Below are positions 26,222-35,987 of a DNA stretch of 64,000 nucleotides, piece by piece. The notes below the pieces were generated by a model that saw only the letters and a program-made list of their open reading frames with translations, did no database searches and had not been told where the DNA came from. Source of the DNA: Microvirga brassicacearum. Lineage in GTDB: Bacteria > Pseudomonadota > Alphaproteobacteria > Rhizobiales > Beijerinckiaceae. The stretch's first letter is position 1. Every line of letters starts with the position of its first letter. Location: contig NZ_VCMV01000024.1 in assembly GCF_008757455.1 (NCBI RefSeq), positions 102,782 to 166,781 of the forward strand, in the 5' to 3' direction. Position numbers and translations under genes: made by a program.

Positions 26222-28339
26222 ATGTCCTTGCGCCCATCCATTCTCGATCCGCTCTTCGCGCCCGCCAACACCTTGCCGGGGGTCGGGCCCAAGATCGCTC
26301 CCCTGCTGGACCGCCTGCTGGGCGAGCCGGGAAGGCCTGCGCGCGTGGCGGACCTGCTCTTCCACCTGCCCACGAGCGGGATTGCCCGCGAACTGAAGGG
26401 CTCCATTGCCGATGCGCCCGTGGGCGAACCGGTGACCCTCGCGGTGACGGTGACCGCCCATCGCCCGCCCCCACCGGGCCGTCGCGGGCCCTACAAGGTG
26501 CTGGTCGAAGACGAGACCGGGGACGTGACGCTCGCCTTTTTCAATGGCCACAAGGCTCGGCTGGAAAAATTGCTGCCGCTGGGCGAACGCCGCTACGTCT
26601 CGGGCAAGATCGAGATGTGGGATGGAATGCGCCAGATGGTGCATCCGGACCGGGTGCTCGACGAGCGCGGGCTTGCCACTCTTCCGGCCGTCGAGGCGAT
26701 CTATGGCCTGACCGAGGGCCTGTCGTCGCGCATGGTCGGTCGCTACATGGGCGCTGCCCTCGAAAAGGTGCCGTCCCTTCCCGAATGGCAGGATTCAGCC
26801 TGGTTGCGGCGCAATGCCTCTCCGGCCTTCAACGAGGCCCTGGCGGCGTTGCATCGGCCAGACGACGCGAAGGCGCTGACCGACGAGATGCTGGCCCGCT
26901 CCGCGCCTCGACGCCGCCTCGCCTATGACGAGTTGCTGGCGTCGCAGCTCGCCCTCGCGCTGGTGCGAAGCCGGATGCGACGCCTTCCTGGCCGGGTAAA
27001 TGCGGGCGACGGGAAGTTGGTGGAAAAGCTGCGAGAGCTTTTGCCGTTCGGCCTCACCGGCGCGCAGGAACAGGCCATCGAGGATATCCGGCGCGACCTC
27101 GTGTCCGACAAGAAGATGCTGCGCCTGCTCCAGGGCGATGTGGGCTCCGGCAAGACCGTCGTCGGCCTGCTCGCGATGGCGAGTGCGATTGAGGCGGGGC
27201 GGCAGGCGGCGCTGATGGCGCCGACGGAAATTCTGGCACGGCAGCATTTCGAGCGCATCGCACCGATGGCGCGCGACGCCGGGTTGTCGATTGCGCTCCT
27301 GACCGGCCGCGACAAGGGCGCCGAGCGACGGGCCGTGCTGGCGGGATTGAGCGATGGCTCGATCCAGATCGCGGTTGGAACGCACGCACTGTTTCAGGAA
27401 GGCGTCGCGTTTCACGATCTCGGCGTCGCGGTCGTCGACGAGCAGCATCGCTTCGGCGTCCATCAGCGTCTGGCGCTCGGCGCGAAGGGCGAGGCGGTCG
27501 ACATCCTGGTGATGACCGCAACGCCGATTCCGCGCACATTGGCGCTGACCTATTTCGGCGACATGGACGTGTCCGTGCTCGACGAGAAGCCCGCCGGCCG
27601 CAAACCCATCGCCACGAAACTGATTTCCATCGAGCGGCTCGATGAAGTCGTCGGCAGCATCGGACGCGCGATCCAGAATGGCGATCAGGTCTATTGGGTG
27701 TGCCCGCTCGTCGGCGAATCCGAATCCCTCGACCTCGCGGCCGCCGAGGAGCGCCACGAGCAATTGCAATCGATCTTCGGCGATTGCGTCGGCCTCGTTC
27801 ACGGCAAGCTCGCTGGCCGGGACAAGGATGCGGCGATGGAGCGTTTCTCGGCGGGCGACACGAAAATCCTTGTATCGACAACCGTGATCGAAGTCGGCGT
27901 CGATGTGCCCAACGCGACCATCATGGTGATCGAGCACGCCGAGCGCTTCGGGTTGGCGCAGCTTCATCAGCTACGCGGCCGGATCGGGCGCGGCTCGCGC
28001 GCTTCGACCTGCTTGCTGCTCTACAAGGGGCCGCTGGGACAGACCGCTCAGGCGCGGCTCGAAATGATGCGCGAGACAGAGGACGGTTTCAGGATCGCCG
28101 AAGAGGATTTGCGTCTCCGGGGCGAAGGCGAAATGCTCGGCACGCGCCAATCCGGCCTGCCCGGCTTCAAGCTAGCGCGGCTCGAATCAGACGGCGACCT
28201 GCTTGCGGCAGCAAGGGACGATGCGCGCCTTGTCGTGGAACGCGACCCCGACCTCACGAGCGAGCGCGGCGAGGCATTGCGCGTGCTGCTCTACCTTTTC
28301 GAGCGCGATGCCGCGATCAGGCTTTTGCGGGCGGGGTGA
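26222..28339 (+). CDS. recG: ATP-dependent DNA helicase RecG
   Basis: A 705-residue superfamily-2 helicase that regresses stalled replication forks and processes Holliday junctions. The N-terminal wedge domain (NTLPGVGPKIAPLLDRLLG, OB fold about residues 60-160) is followed by Walker A GDVGSGKTVVGLLAM near residue 305 and the DEQH box DEQHRFGVHQR near 405. The TATPIPRTLALTYFGDMD segment, the LVHGKLAGRDKDAAMERF region, and the C-terminal VVIEHAERFGLAQLHQLRG-type segment also fit. ATG 26222 matches the family start MSLRPSILDPLFAPA; no strong Shine-Dalgarno precedes it. Confidence 0.97.
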   Translation: MSLRPSILDPLFAPANTLPGVGPKIAPLLDRLLGEPGRPARVADLLFHLPTSGIARELKGSIADAPVGEPVTLAVTVTAHRPPPPGRRGPYKVLVEDETGDVTLAFFNGHKARLEKLLPLGERRYVSGKIEMWDGMRQMVHPDRVLDERGLATLPAVEAIYGLTEGLSSRMVGRYMGAALEKVPSLPEWQDSAWLRRNASPAFNEALAALHRPDDAKALTDEMLARSAPRRRLAYDELLASQLALALVRSRMRRLPGRVNAGDGKLVEKLRELLPFGLTGAQEQAIEDIRRDLVSDKKMLRLLQGDVGSGKTVVGLLAMASAIEAGRQAALMAPTEILARQHFERIAPMARDAGLSIALLTGRDKGAERRAVLAGLSDGSIQIAVGTHALFQEGVAFHDLGVAVVDEQHRFGVHQRLALGAKGEAVDILVMTATPIPRTLALTYFGDMDVSVLDEKPAGRKPIATKLISIERLDEVVGSIGRAIQNGDQVYWVCPLVGESESLDLAAAEERHEQLQSIFGDCVGLVHGKLAGRDKDAAMERFSAGDTKILVSTTVIEVGVDVPNATIMVIEHAERFGLAQLHQLRGRIGRGSRASTCLLLYKGPLGQTAQARLEMMRETEDGFRIAEEDLRLRGEGEMLGTRQSGLPGFKLARLESDGDLLAAARDDARLVVERDPDLTSERGEALRVLLYLFERDAAIRLLRAG

Positions 28340-28363
28340 GCCTCAAGTTTGAACGCCACTGGT

Positions 28364-28502
28364 GTCATTCCGGGGCGCGAAGCGAGCCCGGAACCCATAC
28401 CCGGAGAGATGCCGGATAGAGTGCCGCCTGGATCGTCGCGTTTCACCCGCAGAGTCAGCGGTTATGGGTTCCGGGCTCTCGCTCCGCTCCCCCCGGAATG
28501 AC
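28364..28502. repeat. Intergenic palindromic repeat (TCATTCCGG type)
   Basis: An imperfect inverted repeat fills most of the recG-glmS intergenic gap. The left arm at 28364-28399 runs from GTCATTCCGGGGCGCGAAGC to GGAACCCATA. The right arm at 28463-28502 runs from TATGGGTTCCGGGCTC to CCCCGGAATGAC. The spacer is 63 bases. The element lies just past recG and 22 bases from the glmS stop, so a transcript from either side would fold into a long hairpin. I recall this type of unit as dispersed in Bradyrhizobium-like genomes. Confidence 0.8.
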
Positions 28503-28523
28503 GGGAAACCCGTCAGGCGTTGC

Positions 28524-30350
28524 CTATTCCACCGTGACCGACTTTGCCAGGTTGCGCGGCTGGTCCACGTCCTTGCCCATGAAAACGGCGGTGTGATAGG
28601 CGAGCAACTGGACCGGCACCGCGTGGACGATCGGCGCCACGATCGGGTGTGCGGATGGCATCACGATCGTCGCCATGGTGTCGAGATCGGTCTCCAGCGC
28701 GCCTTTCTCGTCGGTGATCAGAATGATGCGGCCGCCGCGCGCAGCGACTTCCTGCATGTTCGAAACCGTCTTCTCGAAAAGCGCGTCGTGCGGCGCAATC
28801 ACGATCACCGGCATGGTCTCGTCGATCAGCGCGATCGGGCCGTGCTTGAGTTCGCCGGCCGCATACCCTTCGGCGTGGATGTATGAGATTTCCTTGAGCT
28901 TCAACGCGCCTTCGAGCGCCAGCGGATAGGAGGTGCCGCGGCCGAGATAGAGAACATCCTTTGCCTTCGACAGCTCGCGCGCCAGCATCTCCACCTGGTG
29001 CTCGCGCTTGATGGCCTCGCTCATGAGCCCCGGCACGCCGATCAGCGCATCCACAAGCTCCTTCTCGTCCGCGGCGCTGAGCGTCCCGCGTGCGCGTCCC
29101 GCCGCGATGGCGAGACACAGGAGCACCGTGAGCTGGCACGTGAAGGCCTTGGTGGAGGCAACGCCGATTTCCACGCCCGCCAGCGTCGCGGCAACCACGT
29201 CGCTCTCGCGCGCCATCGTGGAGGTCGCCACGTTGACCACCGACAGAATGTGCTGCTTTTCAGCACTCGCATAACGGAGGGAAGCCAACGTGTCGGCGGT
29301 CTCTCCCGATTGCGAGACGAACAACGCAAGACTACCCGGCTCGAGCGGCGCTTCCCGGTAGCGAAATTCCGACGCCACATCGATCTCGACGGGGATGCGG
29401 GCCAGCCGCTCAAACCAGTATTTCGACACCAGCCCGGCAAGATAGGCGGTGCCGCAGGCAGAAATCGACACGCGCTTCAAATTCTTGAAGTCGAACGGCA
29501 AATCGAAAGGAATTTCAACGCGTCCGGCGGTGAAGTTGACATAATGCGCGAGCGTCCGGCCGACCACTTCCGGCTGCTCGTGGATCTCTTTCGCCATGAA
29601 ATGGCGGTGGTTGCCCTTGTCGGCGAGGAAGGACCCGGTTGCGATCTTGTGGCGGGTCCGCTGCACCATCTGGCCGTCTTCATCGCGGATATCGACACCC
29701 CGGCGCGTCAGGATCGCCCAGTCGCCGTCATCGAGATACGCCACTTCATCCGTAAAGGGCGCGAGTGCCAGCGCATCGGAGCCGAGGTAGTTCTCGCCAT
29801 GCCCGTAGCCGATCGCCAAGGGCGCACCGTGGCGCGCGCCGATCATGAGATCGTCCTCGCCGGTGAAAATAAAGCCCAACGCGAACGCACCCCTGAGCCG
29901 CGGCAAGGTGATGGCCACGGCCTCGATCGGTCCCCGGCCCTGATGCATCTCCCAGGTGACGAGTTGAGCCACCACTTCCGTGTCGGTTTCCGTCTGGAAC
30001 CGCACGCCCTTCGACTCGAGCCCGGTCTTCAGCTCGCGAAAATTCTCGATGATGCCGTTATGAACGACGGCGAGTTTGTCGGTGGCATGGGGATGCGCGT
30101 TGGTTTCGTTGGGCTTGCCGTGCGTCGCCCAGCGCGTGTGGCCGATCCCGATCAGGCCCGGAAGCGGCGCGCTCTCCAGTTTCGCCTCGAGGTTGCGCAA
30201 TTTGCCCTCGGCCCTGCGGCGATCGAGCTTGCCGTCCTGCAGCGTCGCGACCCCGGCCGAATCGTAGCCCCGGTACTCGAGCCGTTTCAGCGCCTCGACA
30301 ATCTGTGGAGCCACGGGCTCGGTGCCGACGATTCCAACGATTCCACACAT
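28524..30350 (-). CDS. glmS: Glucosamine-6-phosphate synthase (isomerizing glutaminase) GlmS
   Basis: A 608-residue enzyme making glucosamine-6-phosphate from fructose-6-phosphate and glutamine, the first step to UDP-GlcNAc for peptidoglycan and LPS. The N-terminal glutaminase starts MCGIVGIVG with catalytic Cys2 and LKRLEYRGYDSAG. GHTRWATHGKP and the family HPHAT/VHNGIIENF region follow. Two SIS isomerase domains (SACGTAYLAGLVSKYWFE; LGRGTSYPLALEGALKLKE) complete it, ending NLAKSVTVE. It lies 120 bases downstream of glmU on the same strand. No GlmS ribozyme is expected outside Firmicutes and none was seen. Confidence 0.98.
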   Translation of the reverse strand: MCGIVGIVGTEPVAPQIVEALKRLEYRGYDSAGVATLQDGKLDRRRAEGKLRNLEAKLESAPLPGLIGIGHTRWATHGKPNETNAHPHATDKLAVVHNGIIENFRELKTGLESKGVRFQTETDTEVVAQLVTWEMHQGRGPIEAVAITLPRLRGAFALGFIFTGEDDLMIGARHGAPLAIGYGHGENYLGSDALALAPFTDEVAYLDDGDWAILTRRGVDIRDEDGQMVQRTRHKIATGSFLADKGNHRHFMAKEIHEQPEVVGRTLAHYVNFTAGRVEIPFDLPFDFKNLKRVSISACGTAYLAGLVSKYWFERLARIPVEIDVASEFRYREAPLEPGSLALFVSQSGETADTLASLRYASAEKQHILSVVNVATSTMARESDVVAATLAGVEIGVASTKAFTCQLTVLLCLAIAAGRARGTLSAADEKELVDALIGVPGLMSEAIKREHQVEMLARELSKAKDVLYLGRGTSYPLALEGALKLKEISYIHAEGYAAGELKHGPIALIDETMPVIVIAPHDALFEKTVSNMQEVAARGGRIILITDEKGALETDLDTMATIVMPSAHPIVAPIVHAVPVQLLAYHTAVFMGKDVDQPRNLAKSVTVE

Positions 30351-30470
30351 GATCGAGGCGTCTTTCTGGCGCGAAGCTGCCGTTTGAAGGTTATCTCGCT
30401 GCTAAAGAGCGAGCCACGTCATCTCAAATCAACTTGCGCTACCGATTGTGACACGGCGCCTGCGCGAAGG

Positions 30471-31844
30471 TCATTTCTTTTTGGCCGCGAGTCCCGCCTT
30501 GCGAAAGGCCGTCGCCCAGCCTTCCTTGACCACCTGGCGGCCCCGGCCGAGGGCGAGCGCCCCACCCGGCACGTCGTCGGTGATCACCGAGCCGGACCCG
30601 ATGAACGCCCCCTCCCCGATGTTGAGAGGTGCGACGAGCGACGAGTTCGAGCCGATGAAAGCGCCCTGGCCGATTTCCGTGCGATATTTGCCGAAGCCGT
30701 CGTAATTGCACGTGATGGTGCCGGCGCCGATATTCACGTCCGCGCCGATGCTCGCATCGCCCAGATAGGTCAAGTGGCCGACCTTGGCGCCGGTCCCGAG
30801 GACCGCGTTCTTGGTTTCGACGAAGTTCCCGACCTTTGCCCTCTCGCCGACCGACGTGCCGGGCCGCAATCGTGCAAACGGGCCGATCGTGGCGCGGGTT
30901 GCGATATGCGCGCCTTCGAGATGGCTGAAGCTGTGAATCACCGCGCCGGGTTCGACCACGACGCCCGGCCCGAAGACCACATGGGGCTCGACGATCACAT
31001 CGCGGCCCAATTGAGTGTCATGGCTCAAGAAGACCGTCTCGGGCGCGACCAGCGTCACGCCCGAAAGCATCGCAGCCTTGCGCAGCCGCTCCTGGAGCAT
31101 CCGCTCGGCGTCGGCGAGTTGCGCCCGATCATTCACCCCGTGCACCTCCGCTTCCGGCACGACCACCACCGCAGCATGGTGGCCGGTTTGCCGGGCGAGC
31201 GCGACGGCATCGGTCAGGTAATACTCGCCCTTGGCATTGGTGTTGCCGATCTTCTCGAGGATCGAGAGCGCCACATCGCCCCGCAGCGCCATCAAGCCGC
31301 CATTGCACAACGTGATGGTCCGTTCGGCCTCGCTCGCATCCCTGTGCTCGCGAATGTCGAGCAATTCATCGCCCGACATGATGAGCCGACCGTATCCGGC
31401 GGGATCGCGCGCCTCGAATCCGAGCGAGACGACCGCCGCCCCGCGGCCGAGGGGCCCGCGCAGTTTGGCCAGGGTTTCGGCGCTCACCAGCGGCGTGTCC
31501 GCGTAGACCACGATCACATCGTCGTCCTTGTGCGCCAGCGCCTCGCGGGCGCTGAGGACGGCGTGACCCGTCCCGAGCCGGTTCTCCTGAATGAAGATTT
31601 CAGCCGCCGCGTGCTTTGCTGCCTCTTTCGCCACGCTCTCGCTGTTCGGACCGACGACGACGGCGATGCGTGTCGCTCCCGCCGACCTCACCGTGTCGAG
31701 CACGTGACCGAGCATCGAGCGATTGGCGATCTCATGAAGAACCTTCGGCCTGTCCGACCGCATCCGCGTACCCTCGCCGGCCGCGAGGACAATGGCCAAG
31801 CAGGTGCGGGAAGAGGTTTGGGCTGAAGCGTCAGATGTCGTCAT
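30471..31844 (-). CDS. glmU: Bifunctional UDP-GlcNAc pyrophosphorylase / GlcN-1-P acetyltransferase GlmU
   Basis: A 457-residue two-domain enzyme producing UDP-N-acetylglucosamine. The N-terminal uridyltransferase shows [20 protein letters not shown] and [12 protein letters not shown]. The C-terminal left-handed beta-helix acetyltransferase shows the hexapeptide rhythm ([20 protein letters not shown], then [42 protein letters not shown]). Length and domain order are normal. It is transcribed with glmS downstream and is divergent from opgG across about 180 bases. A small TATGGG/CCCATA dyad lies at 31869-31886, just upstream of its start. Confidence 0.97.
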   Translation of the reverse strand: MTTSDASAQTSSRTCLAIVLAAGEGTRMRSDRPKVLHEIANRSMLGHVLDTVRSAGATRIAVVVGPNSESVAKEAAKHAAAEIFIQENRLGTGHAVLSAREALAHKDDDVIVVYADTPLVSAETLAKLRGPLGRGAAVVSLGFEARDPAGYGRLIMSGDELLDIREHRDASEAERTITLCNGGLMALRGDVALSILEKIGNTNAKGEYYLTDAVALARQTGHHAAVVVVPEAEVHGVNDRAQLADAERMLQERLRKAAMLSGVTLVAPETVFLSHDTQLGRDVIVEPHVVFGPGVVVEPGAVIHSFSHLEGAHIATRATIGPFARLRPGTSVGERAKVGNFVETKNAVLGTGAKVGHLTYLGDASIGADVNIGAGTITCNYDGFGKYRTEIGQGAFIGSNSSLVAPLNIGEGAFIGSGSVITDDVPGGALALGRGRQVVKEGWATAFRKAGLAAKKK

Positions 31845-32023
31845 AAGGTATCGTTCTCACCAAAATTCTATGGGAGCTAGCCCATAAACGGCGCCATGGG
31901 CAACGTCTCGCCCCCAAATTGCCAGGATCCCTCACCAACTCGTTTACATCACACCCGTCTTTGCTGATATGTACGGGCCTTCCATCTGGGCTGTATGGCC
32001 TCCGTTCGGACAAGAGTATCACC

Positions 32024-33595
32024 GTGCCGGTATTGCCTGGGGGTCCGTCCCCTTTCCATCTTCGCCGGCGTGACGTGCTGGCTTATCTCGGCGCGAGCGT
32101 CGCAGGGGTCGCTTACGCGTCGAGCGCCGGAGCGCAAACGCCGCCAGCGATTATCCAGACCACATTGGGCGAGGGTCAGCGTTTCGACCCCGCGACCGTC
32201 ATGAATCTTGCGCGGCAACTATCCCGCAAGGCTTACGTTCCACCGCCGAACGACCTTCCCGATGTGTTCTCGAACCTGAACTACGATCAGTACGTCGCGA
32301 TCAAGTCGCAGCGTCAACCGATCTGGAACGCCGATGGGCGCGGGATTGCCGTCGAGCCGCTCCATCGCGGGTTCGTCTTCAGCAACGCCATCGATCTTTT
32401 CCTGGTCGAGGACGGCGTCGTGCGTCGGGTGACCTACGATCCCGCGCAATTTGATTACGGACGCCTCGCTCTCCCGGCGAATCTCGGCGATGTGGGGTTT
32501 TCAGGCTTTCGGCTCGTGGCGAATTCCGGCGACGGAAAGCCCTTCGATTTCGCCATCATCCAGGGCGCAACCTTCTTCCGAGCCATCGCTCGTGGGCAGA
32601 ATTTCGGCGCTATCGCCCGAGCGCTGACGCTGAAGCCCGCCGATCCGAAGGGCGAGGAATTCCCGGTTTTCCGCGCGTTCTGGCTCGAGCGTCCGGCAAT
32701 CGGCAGCAACAGCATTACGGTCCATGGCGTGCTTGATTCCGAATCGACCAGCGGCGCGATTCGGATGACCTTCCGTCCCGGCGACATGACGATCGTCGAT
32801 GTCGAGACGACCCTCTTTCCGCGCGTCACCATCGATCATGTAGGCCTCGGCGGCATCGCCTCGACCTACTTCTACGGTCCGAACGACCGCTCGAACGTCG
32901 ATGACATCCGCCCGTCCGTCTACGAATCGTCCGGGCTGCAGATGCTGAACGGAAAAGGCGAATGGCTATGGCGGCCGCTGCAGAACCCCAACACGCTGCA
33001 GATCTCGGCCTTCGTCGATCAGGCGCCCAAGGGCTTCGGCCTGTTGCAGCGCGATCGCTCGTTCGAAGTCTTTCAGGATGACGACCAGCGATTCGACCGC
33101 CGCCCGAGCCTTTGGATCGAACCGCTCGGAGAGTGGGATCAGGGCAGCGTGCAGCTTCTCGAAATTCCCACCGATGCCGAGATCAACGACAACATTCTCA
33201 CCTATTGGAGACCCAAGGCGCCGATGACAGCCGGCTCCGAGGTGCCGTTCGCCTATCGCCAATACTGGTGTTGGACGCCACCCGAGCGCCCGCCGCTCGC
33301 CACCGTCGTGACGACGCGGGTCGGTCGCGGCTCCGTTGGCCGCCGTCGCCGCTTCGCCGTTGAGTTTTCGACGGAGGCGCTGGGTGAAAATCCGCCGCAG
33401 GACGTTAAGTCAGTGCTGACGGTGGGACCCGGCAGTTTTCATAATCTCAGGCTGTGGTCCTATCCCGAGCGGAAAGCGGTACGCGTCGGATTCGAACTTG
33501 ACCCCGGCAACGAAAACGCGTGTGAGATGAGGCTCATCCTCGAAGCAGGCGGAAAACCGATTAGCGAGACATGGCTTTATCGTTGGACACCGTGA
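32024..33595 (+). CDS. opgG: Periplasmic glucan biosynthesis protein OpgG/MdoG
   Basis: About 523 residues of the MdoG/OpgD family, periplasmic factors needed for branching or release of osmoregulated periplasmic glucans. A twin-arginine signal peptide is visible (HLRRRDVLAYLGASVAG, cleavage near SSAGAQ). The mature protein shows NLNYDQYVAIKSQRQPIW, VEPLHRGFVFSNAIDLFLVE, STYFYGPNDRSNVDDIRPSVYES and the LQMLNGKGEWLWRPLQNP region. No in-frame ATG precedes the signal, so GTG 32024 (AAGAG upstream) is chosen; a TTG at 31919 would add 35 residues. It overlaps opgH by 25 bases, a two-gene operon. Confidence 0.93.
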   Translation: MPVLPGGPSPFHLRRRDVLAYLGASVAGVAYASSAGAQTPPAIIQTTLGEGQRFDPATVMNLARQLSRKAYVPPPNDLPDVFSNLNYDQYVAIKSQRQPIWNADGRGIAVEPLHRGFVFSNAIDLFLVEDGVVRRVTYDPAQFDYGRLALPANLGDVGFSGFRLVANSGDGKPFDFAIIQGATFFRAIARGQNFGAIARALTLKPADPKGEEFPVFRAFWLERPAIGSNSITVHGVLDSESTSGAIRMTFRPGDMTIVDVETTLFPRVTIDHVGLGGIASTYFYGPNDRSNVDDIRPSVYESSGLQMLNGKGEWLWRPLQNPNTLQISAFVDQAPKGFGLLQRDRSFEVFQDDDQRFDRRPSLWIEPLGEWDQGSVQLLEIPTDAEINDNILTYWRPKAPMTAGSEVPFAYRQYWCWTPPERPPLATVVTTRVGRGSVGRRRRFAVEFSTEALGENPPQDVKSVLTVGPGSFHNLRLWSYPERKAVRVGFELDPGNENACEMRLILEAGGKPISETWLYRWTP

Positions 33596-35760
33596 GTCCC
33601 GAAACCAATCCGGCCCTTCAGCGGCCTGCTGCCGCCATGCCCCCGGAAAGCCGGCTCGAGATGCCCACGCAATCTCTTCGGCGCTGGTCGGCATCGCAGG
33701 AACGCAAGCCCGTTGTCGATCGCTCGAGGTTGCACACTCGGCTTGCGCGCCTGTTCGTCTTCGGCGGCGGTTTGCTGCTGACGGCTTTCGGCACGTACGA
33801 GATGTACCAGGTCGTGTCGGTCAGCCGCACCACGGTCCTGCAGTGGGTGTTGGTCGGGCTTTTCACCGTCAATTTCTCCTGGATCGCAGTCGCGTTCACC
33901 AGTGCGCTTCTCGGTTTTTTCGCGCTTCTGTTTGGCCGCAAGGCGCCCGAAGGGCTTCCCGCCAGCCTGTCGCACCGCACCGCCGTGGTGATGCCCGTCT
34001 ATAACGAGCAGACCTCACGAACTTACGCAGCGCTCGAGGCGATCTACGAATCCGTCGAGGCGACGGGCCTCGGTTCGCATTTCGACTACTTCATCCTGTC
34101 GGACACGACCGATCCCGATGCCTGGATTGCCGAGGAGCGCGCCTTTCTCGCATTGCGCGATCGGCTTGGGCCCGACGCGCGATTTTATTACAGGCATCGC
34201 GAAAAGAATCATCACCGCAAGGCGGGCAATATTGCCGATTTCGTGAAGCGGTGGGGCGGACATTACGAGCATATGCTCGTCCTCGACGCCGACAGCCTCA
34301 TGACCGGCGAATGCATCGTGCGTCTTGCGGCCGCCATGGAGGCGGACCCGGATGCGGGCATCATCCAGTCGCTTCCGCTGATCATCAACCGCAACACGCT
34401 TTTCGCCCGGTTGCAGCAATTCGCCGCCCGCGTGACCGGTCCCGTGATCGCAACCGGACTTTCGGTCTGGATGGGTCGCGACGGCAATTACTGGGGCCAT
34501 AACGCGATCATCCGCACCGCGGCGTTCGCTGCCCAGGGCGGGCTGCCGGATCTCAAGGGCAAGCCGCCGCTCGGCGGCCACATCCTCAGTCACGATTTCG
34601 TCGAGGCGGCCCTGCTGCGCCGCGCCGGCTGGGACGTCTACATGCTGCCCGATCTCGGCGGCTCCTATGAGGAAAGCCCGCCCTCGTTGATCGATCTTTC
34701 GGCGCGCGACCGGCGCTGGTGCCAGGGCAACCTGCAGCACACCCGGGTGATCGGCGCCAAGGGACTGAAACTGCCGACCCGGCAGCATTTCGCCACCGGC
34801 ATCATGTCGTATCTCGCCTCCCCGTTCTGGCTCTTCCAGCTGATCGTCGGTATCGCGCTGGTCTTGCAGACGACCTATATCCGGCCGGAATATTTCGCCC
34901 GGGACTTCCGGCTCTATCCCGTCTGGCCGCGCTTCGATCCTGAGCGAGCCCTGACGCTGTTTGCCATCACCATGGGGATCCTGATCGCGCCGAAGGTCTT
35001 CGGCCTGATGCTGATGCTGGTGCGCGGGCGCGACCGGCGGGCCTCGGGCGGATCGATCCGGCTCATCGTTTCCGCCGTCATCGAGATTGTGCTTTCGGCG
35101 CTGCTTGCACCCATTCTGATGCTGATCCAATCCGGTTCGGTGTTCCAGATCATGCTGGGCCGCGATACCGGCTGGCAGCCGCAACGGCGCGACGACGGCT
35201 CGATCCCGTTCCGGGACATCGTGCGCCGGCACCGCTCGCACACGGTGCTCGGCTTGCTCGCGGGCATCTCCGCGTTCCTGATCGCCACTTCGTTGTTCCT
35301 CTGGATGTCGCCGACCATTCTCGGCCTTCTGCTGGCGATTCCGCTCTCCTGGCTCAGCGGCCAATTGGGTGCCGGGCTGGCGCTGAAGCGGCTGGGCCTC
35401 CTGAGGACGCCGGAGGAATTCGAACCGCCGCCTATCGCCACGCGGGCGAACGCCCTGCAGGCGCGAAACGCGAGCTTCGATTTTGACGACAGGGACGGCC
35501 TCGCAGCGCTCTATGCCGACCCGGTTCTTCGCACCCGCCACGCCGATATGCTGCCACCCGCCACGGCCCGCAGGCGCGGCGAGATCGACACCGAACGCGC
35601 ACTGGCGGAGGCCAAGCTCAGCGATGCCGAGACCGTCGATGACGCGCTGGTCTGGTTGAAGCCGAAGGAGCGCATGGTGGTGATGCGCGACGCGGCGATG
35701 CTCGAACGGCTGGTCCAGTTGAAGCAGGCCGGTGCCGAGGTGGCGAAGGCGGCGGAATAG
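33571..35760 (+). CDS. opgH: Glucan biosynthesis glucosyltransferase OpgH/MdoH
   Basis: A 729-residue polytopic inner-membrane GT2 glucosyltransferase that polymerises UDP-glucose into the beta-glucan backbone. Two N-terminal helices (about residues 55-120) precede the catalytic loop: VVMPVYNEQTSRTYAALEA, YFILSDTTDPDAW, VLDADSLMTGECIVRLA with its metal-binding aspartates near residue 238, and RRWCQGNLQH near 380 for the acceptor site. Further helices follow around residues 405-600. The RDTGWQPQRRDDGSIPFRD segment is characteristic of OpgH. It overlaps opgG by 25 bases. A palindromic repeat follows at 35.84 kb. Confidence 0.95.
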   Translation: MALSLDTVSPETNPALQRPAAAMPPESRLEMPTQSLRRWSASQERKPVVDRSRLHTRLARLFVFGGGLLLTAFGTYEMYQVVSVSRTTVLQWVLVGLFTVNFSWIAVAFTSALLGFFALLFGRKAPEGLPASLSHRTAVVMPVYNEQTSRTYAALEAIYESVEATGLGSHFDYFILSDTTDPDAWIAEERAFLALRDRLGPDARFYYRHREKNHHRKAGNIADFVKRWGGHYEHMLVLDADSLMTGECIVRLAAAMEADPDAGIIQSLPLIINRNTLFARLQQFAARVTGPVIATGLSVWMGRDGNYWGHNAIIRTAAFAAQGGLPDLKGKPPLGGHILSHDFVEAALLRRAGWDVYMLPDLGGSYEESPPSLIDLSARDRRWCQGNLQHTRVIGAKGLKLPTRQHFATGIMSYLASPFWLFQLIVGIALVLQTTYIRPEYFARDFRLYPVWPRFDPERALTLFAITMGILIAPKVFGLMLMLVRGRDRRASGGSIRLIVSAVIEIVLSALLAPILMLIQSGSVFQIMLGRDTGWQPQRRDDGSIPFRDIVRRHRSHTVLGLLAGISAFLIATSLFLWMSPTILGLLLAIPLSWLSGQLGAGLALKRLGLLRTPEEFEPPPIATRANALQARNASFDFDDRDGLAALYADPVLRTRHADMLPPATARRRGEIDTERALAEAKLSDAETVDDALVWLKPKERMVVMRDAAMLERLVQLKQAGAEVAKAAE

Positions 35761-35841
35761 CTGCGGCGGATGCATCTGAGACTCTGGCCGCAATTGTCTG
35801 TCCGACCGTTGCGACGCGGGAGATCAGGCGGAACCCCATAG

Positions 35842-35945
35842 CCTCATGCTGAGGAAGGCCGAAGGCCTGTCTCGAAGCACGAGGCGCTTCCAGAGACCAC
35901 TGGAGGATCCTTCGAGACGCCGCTTTGCGGCTCCTCAGGATGAGG
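35842..35945. repeat. Intergenic palindromic repeat (CCTCATGCTGAGG type)
   Basis: The element begins CCTCATGCTGAGGAAG and ends CTCCTCAGGATGAGG. Internal complementary parts GTCTCGAAGCACGAGGC and CCTTCGAGACGCC allow a long compound hairpin. It lies in the 227-base gap between opgH and the convergent LysR gene. I recall this unit as a common dispersed repeat in Hyphomicrobiales. It is unrelated in sequence to the repeats at 28.4 and 51.1 kb. Confidence 0.78.
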
Positions 35946-35987
35946 CGGAGACACACCGAGTCGACACGATCAATCTCCGACAGTCTC

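Noticed and set aside
30351-30470. GlmS-type ribozyme or riboswitch upstream of glmS
   Set aside because: The glmS ribozyme belongs to Firmicutes, and I see no matching core in the 120-base gap.
28998-31826. 942-codon plus-strand open frame opposite glmS and glmU
   Set aside because: A shadow frame; composition is histidine- and arginine-rich, and both opposing genes are certain.
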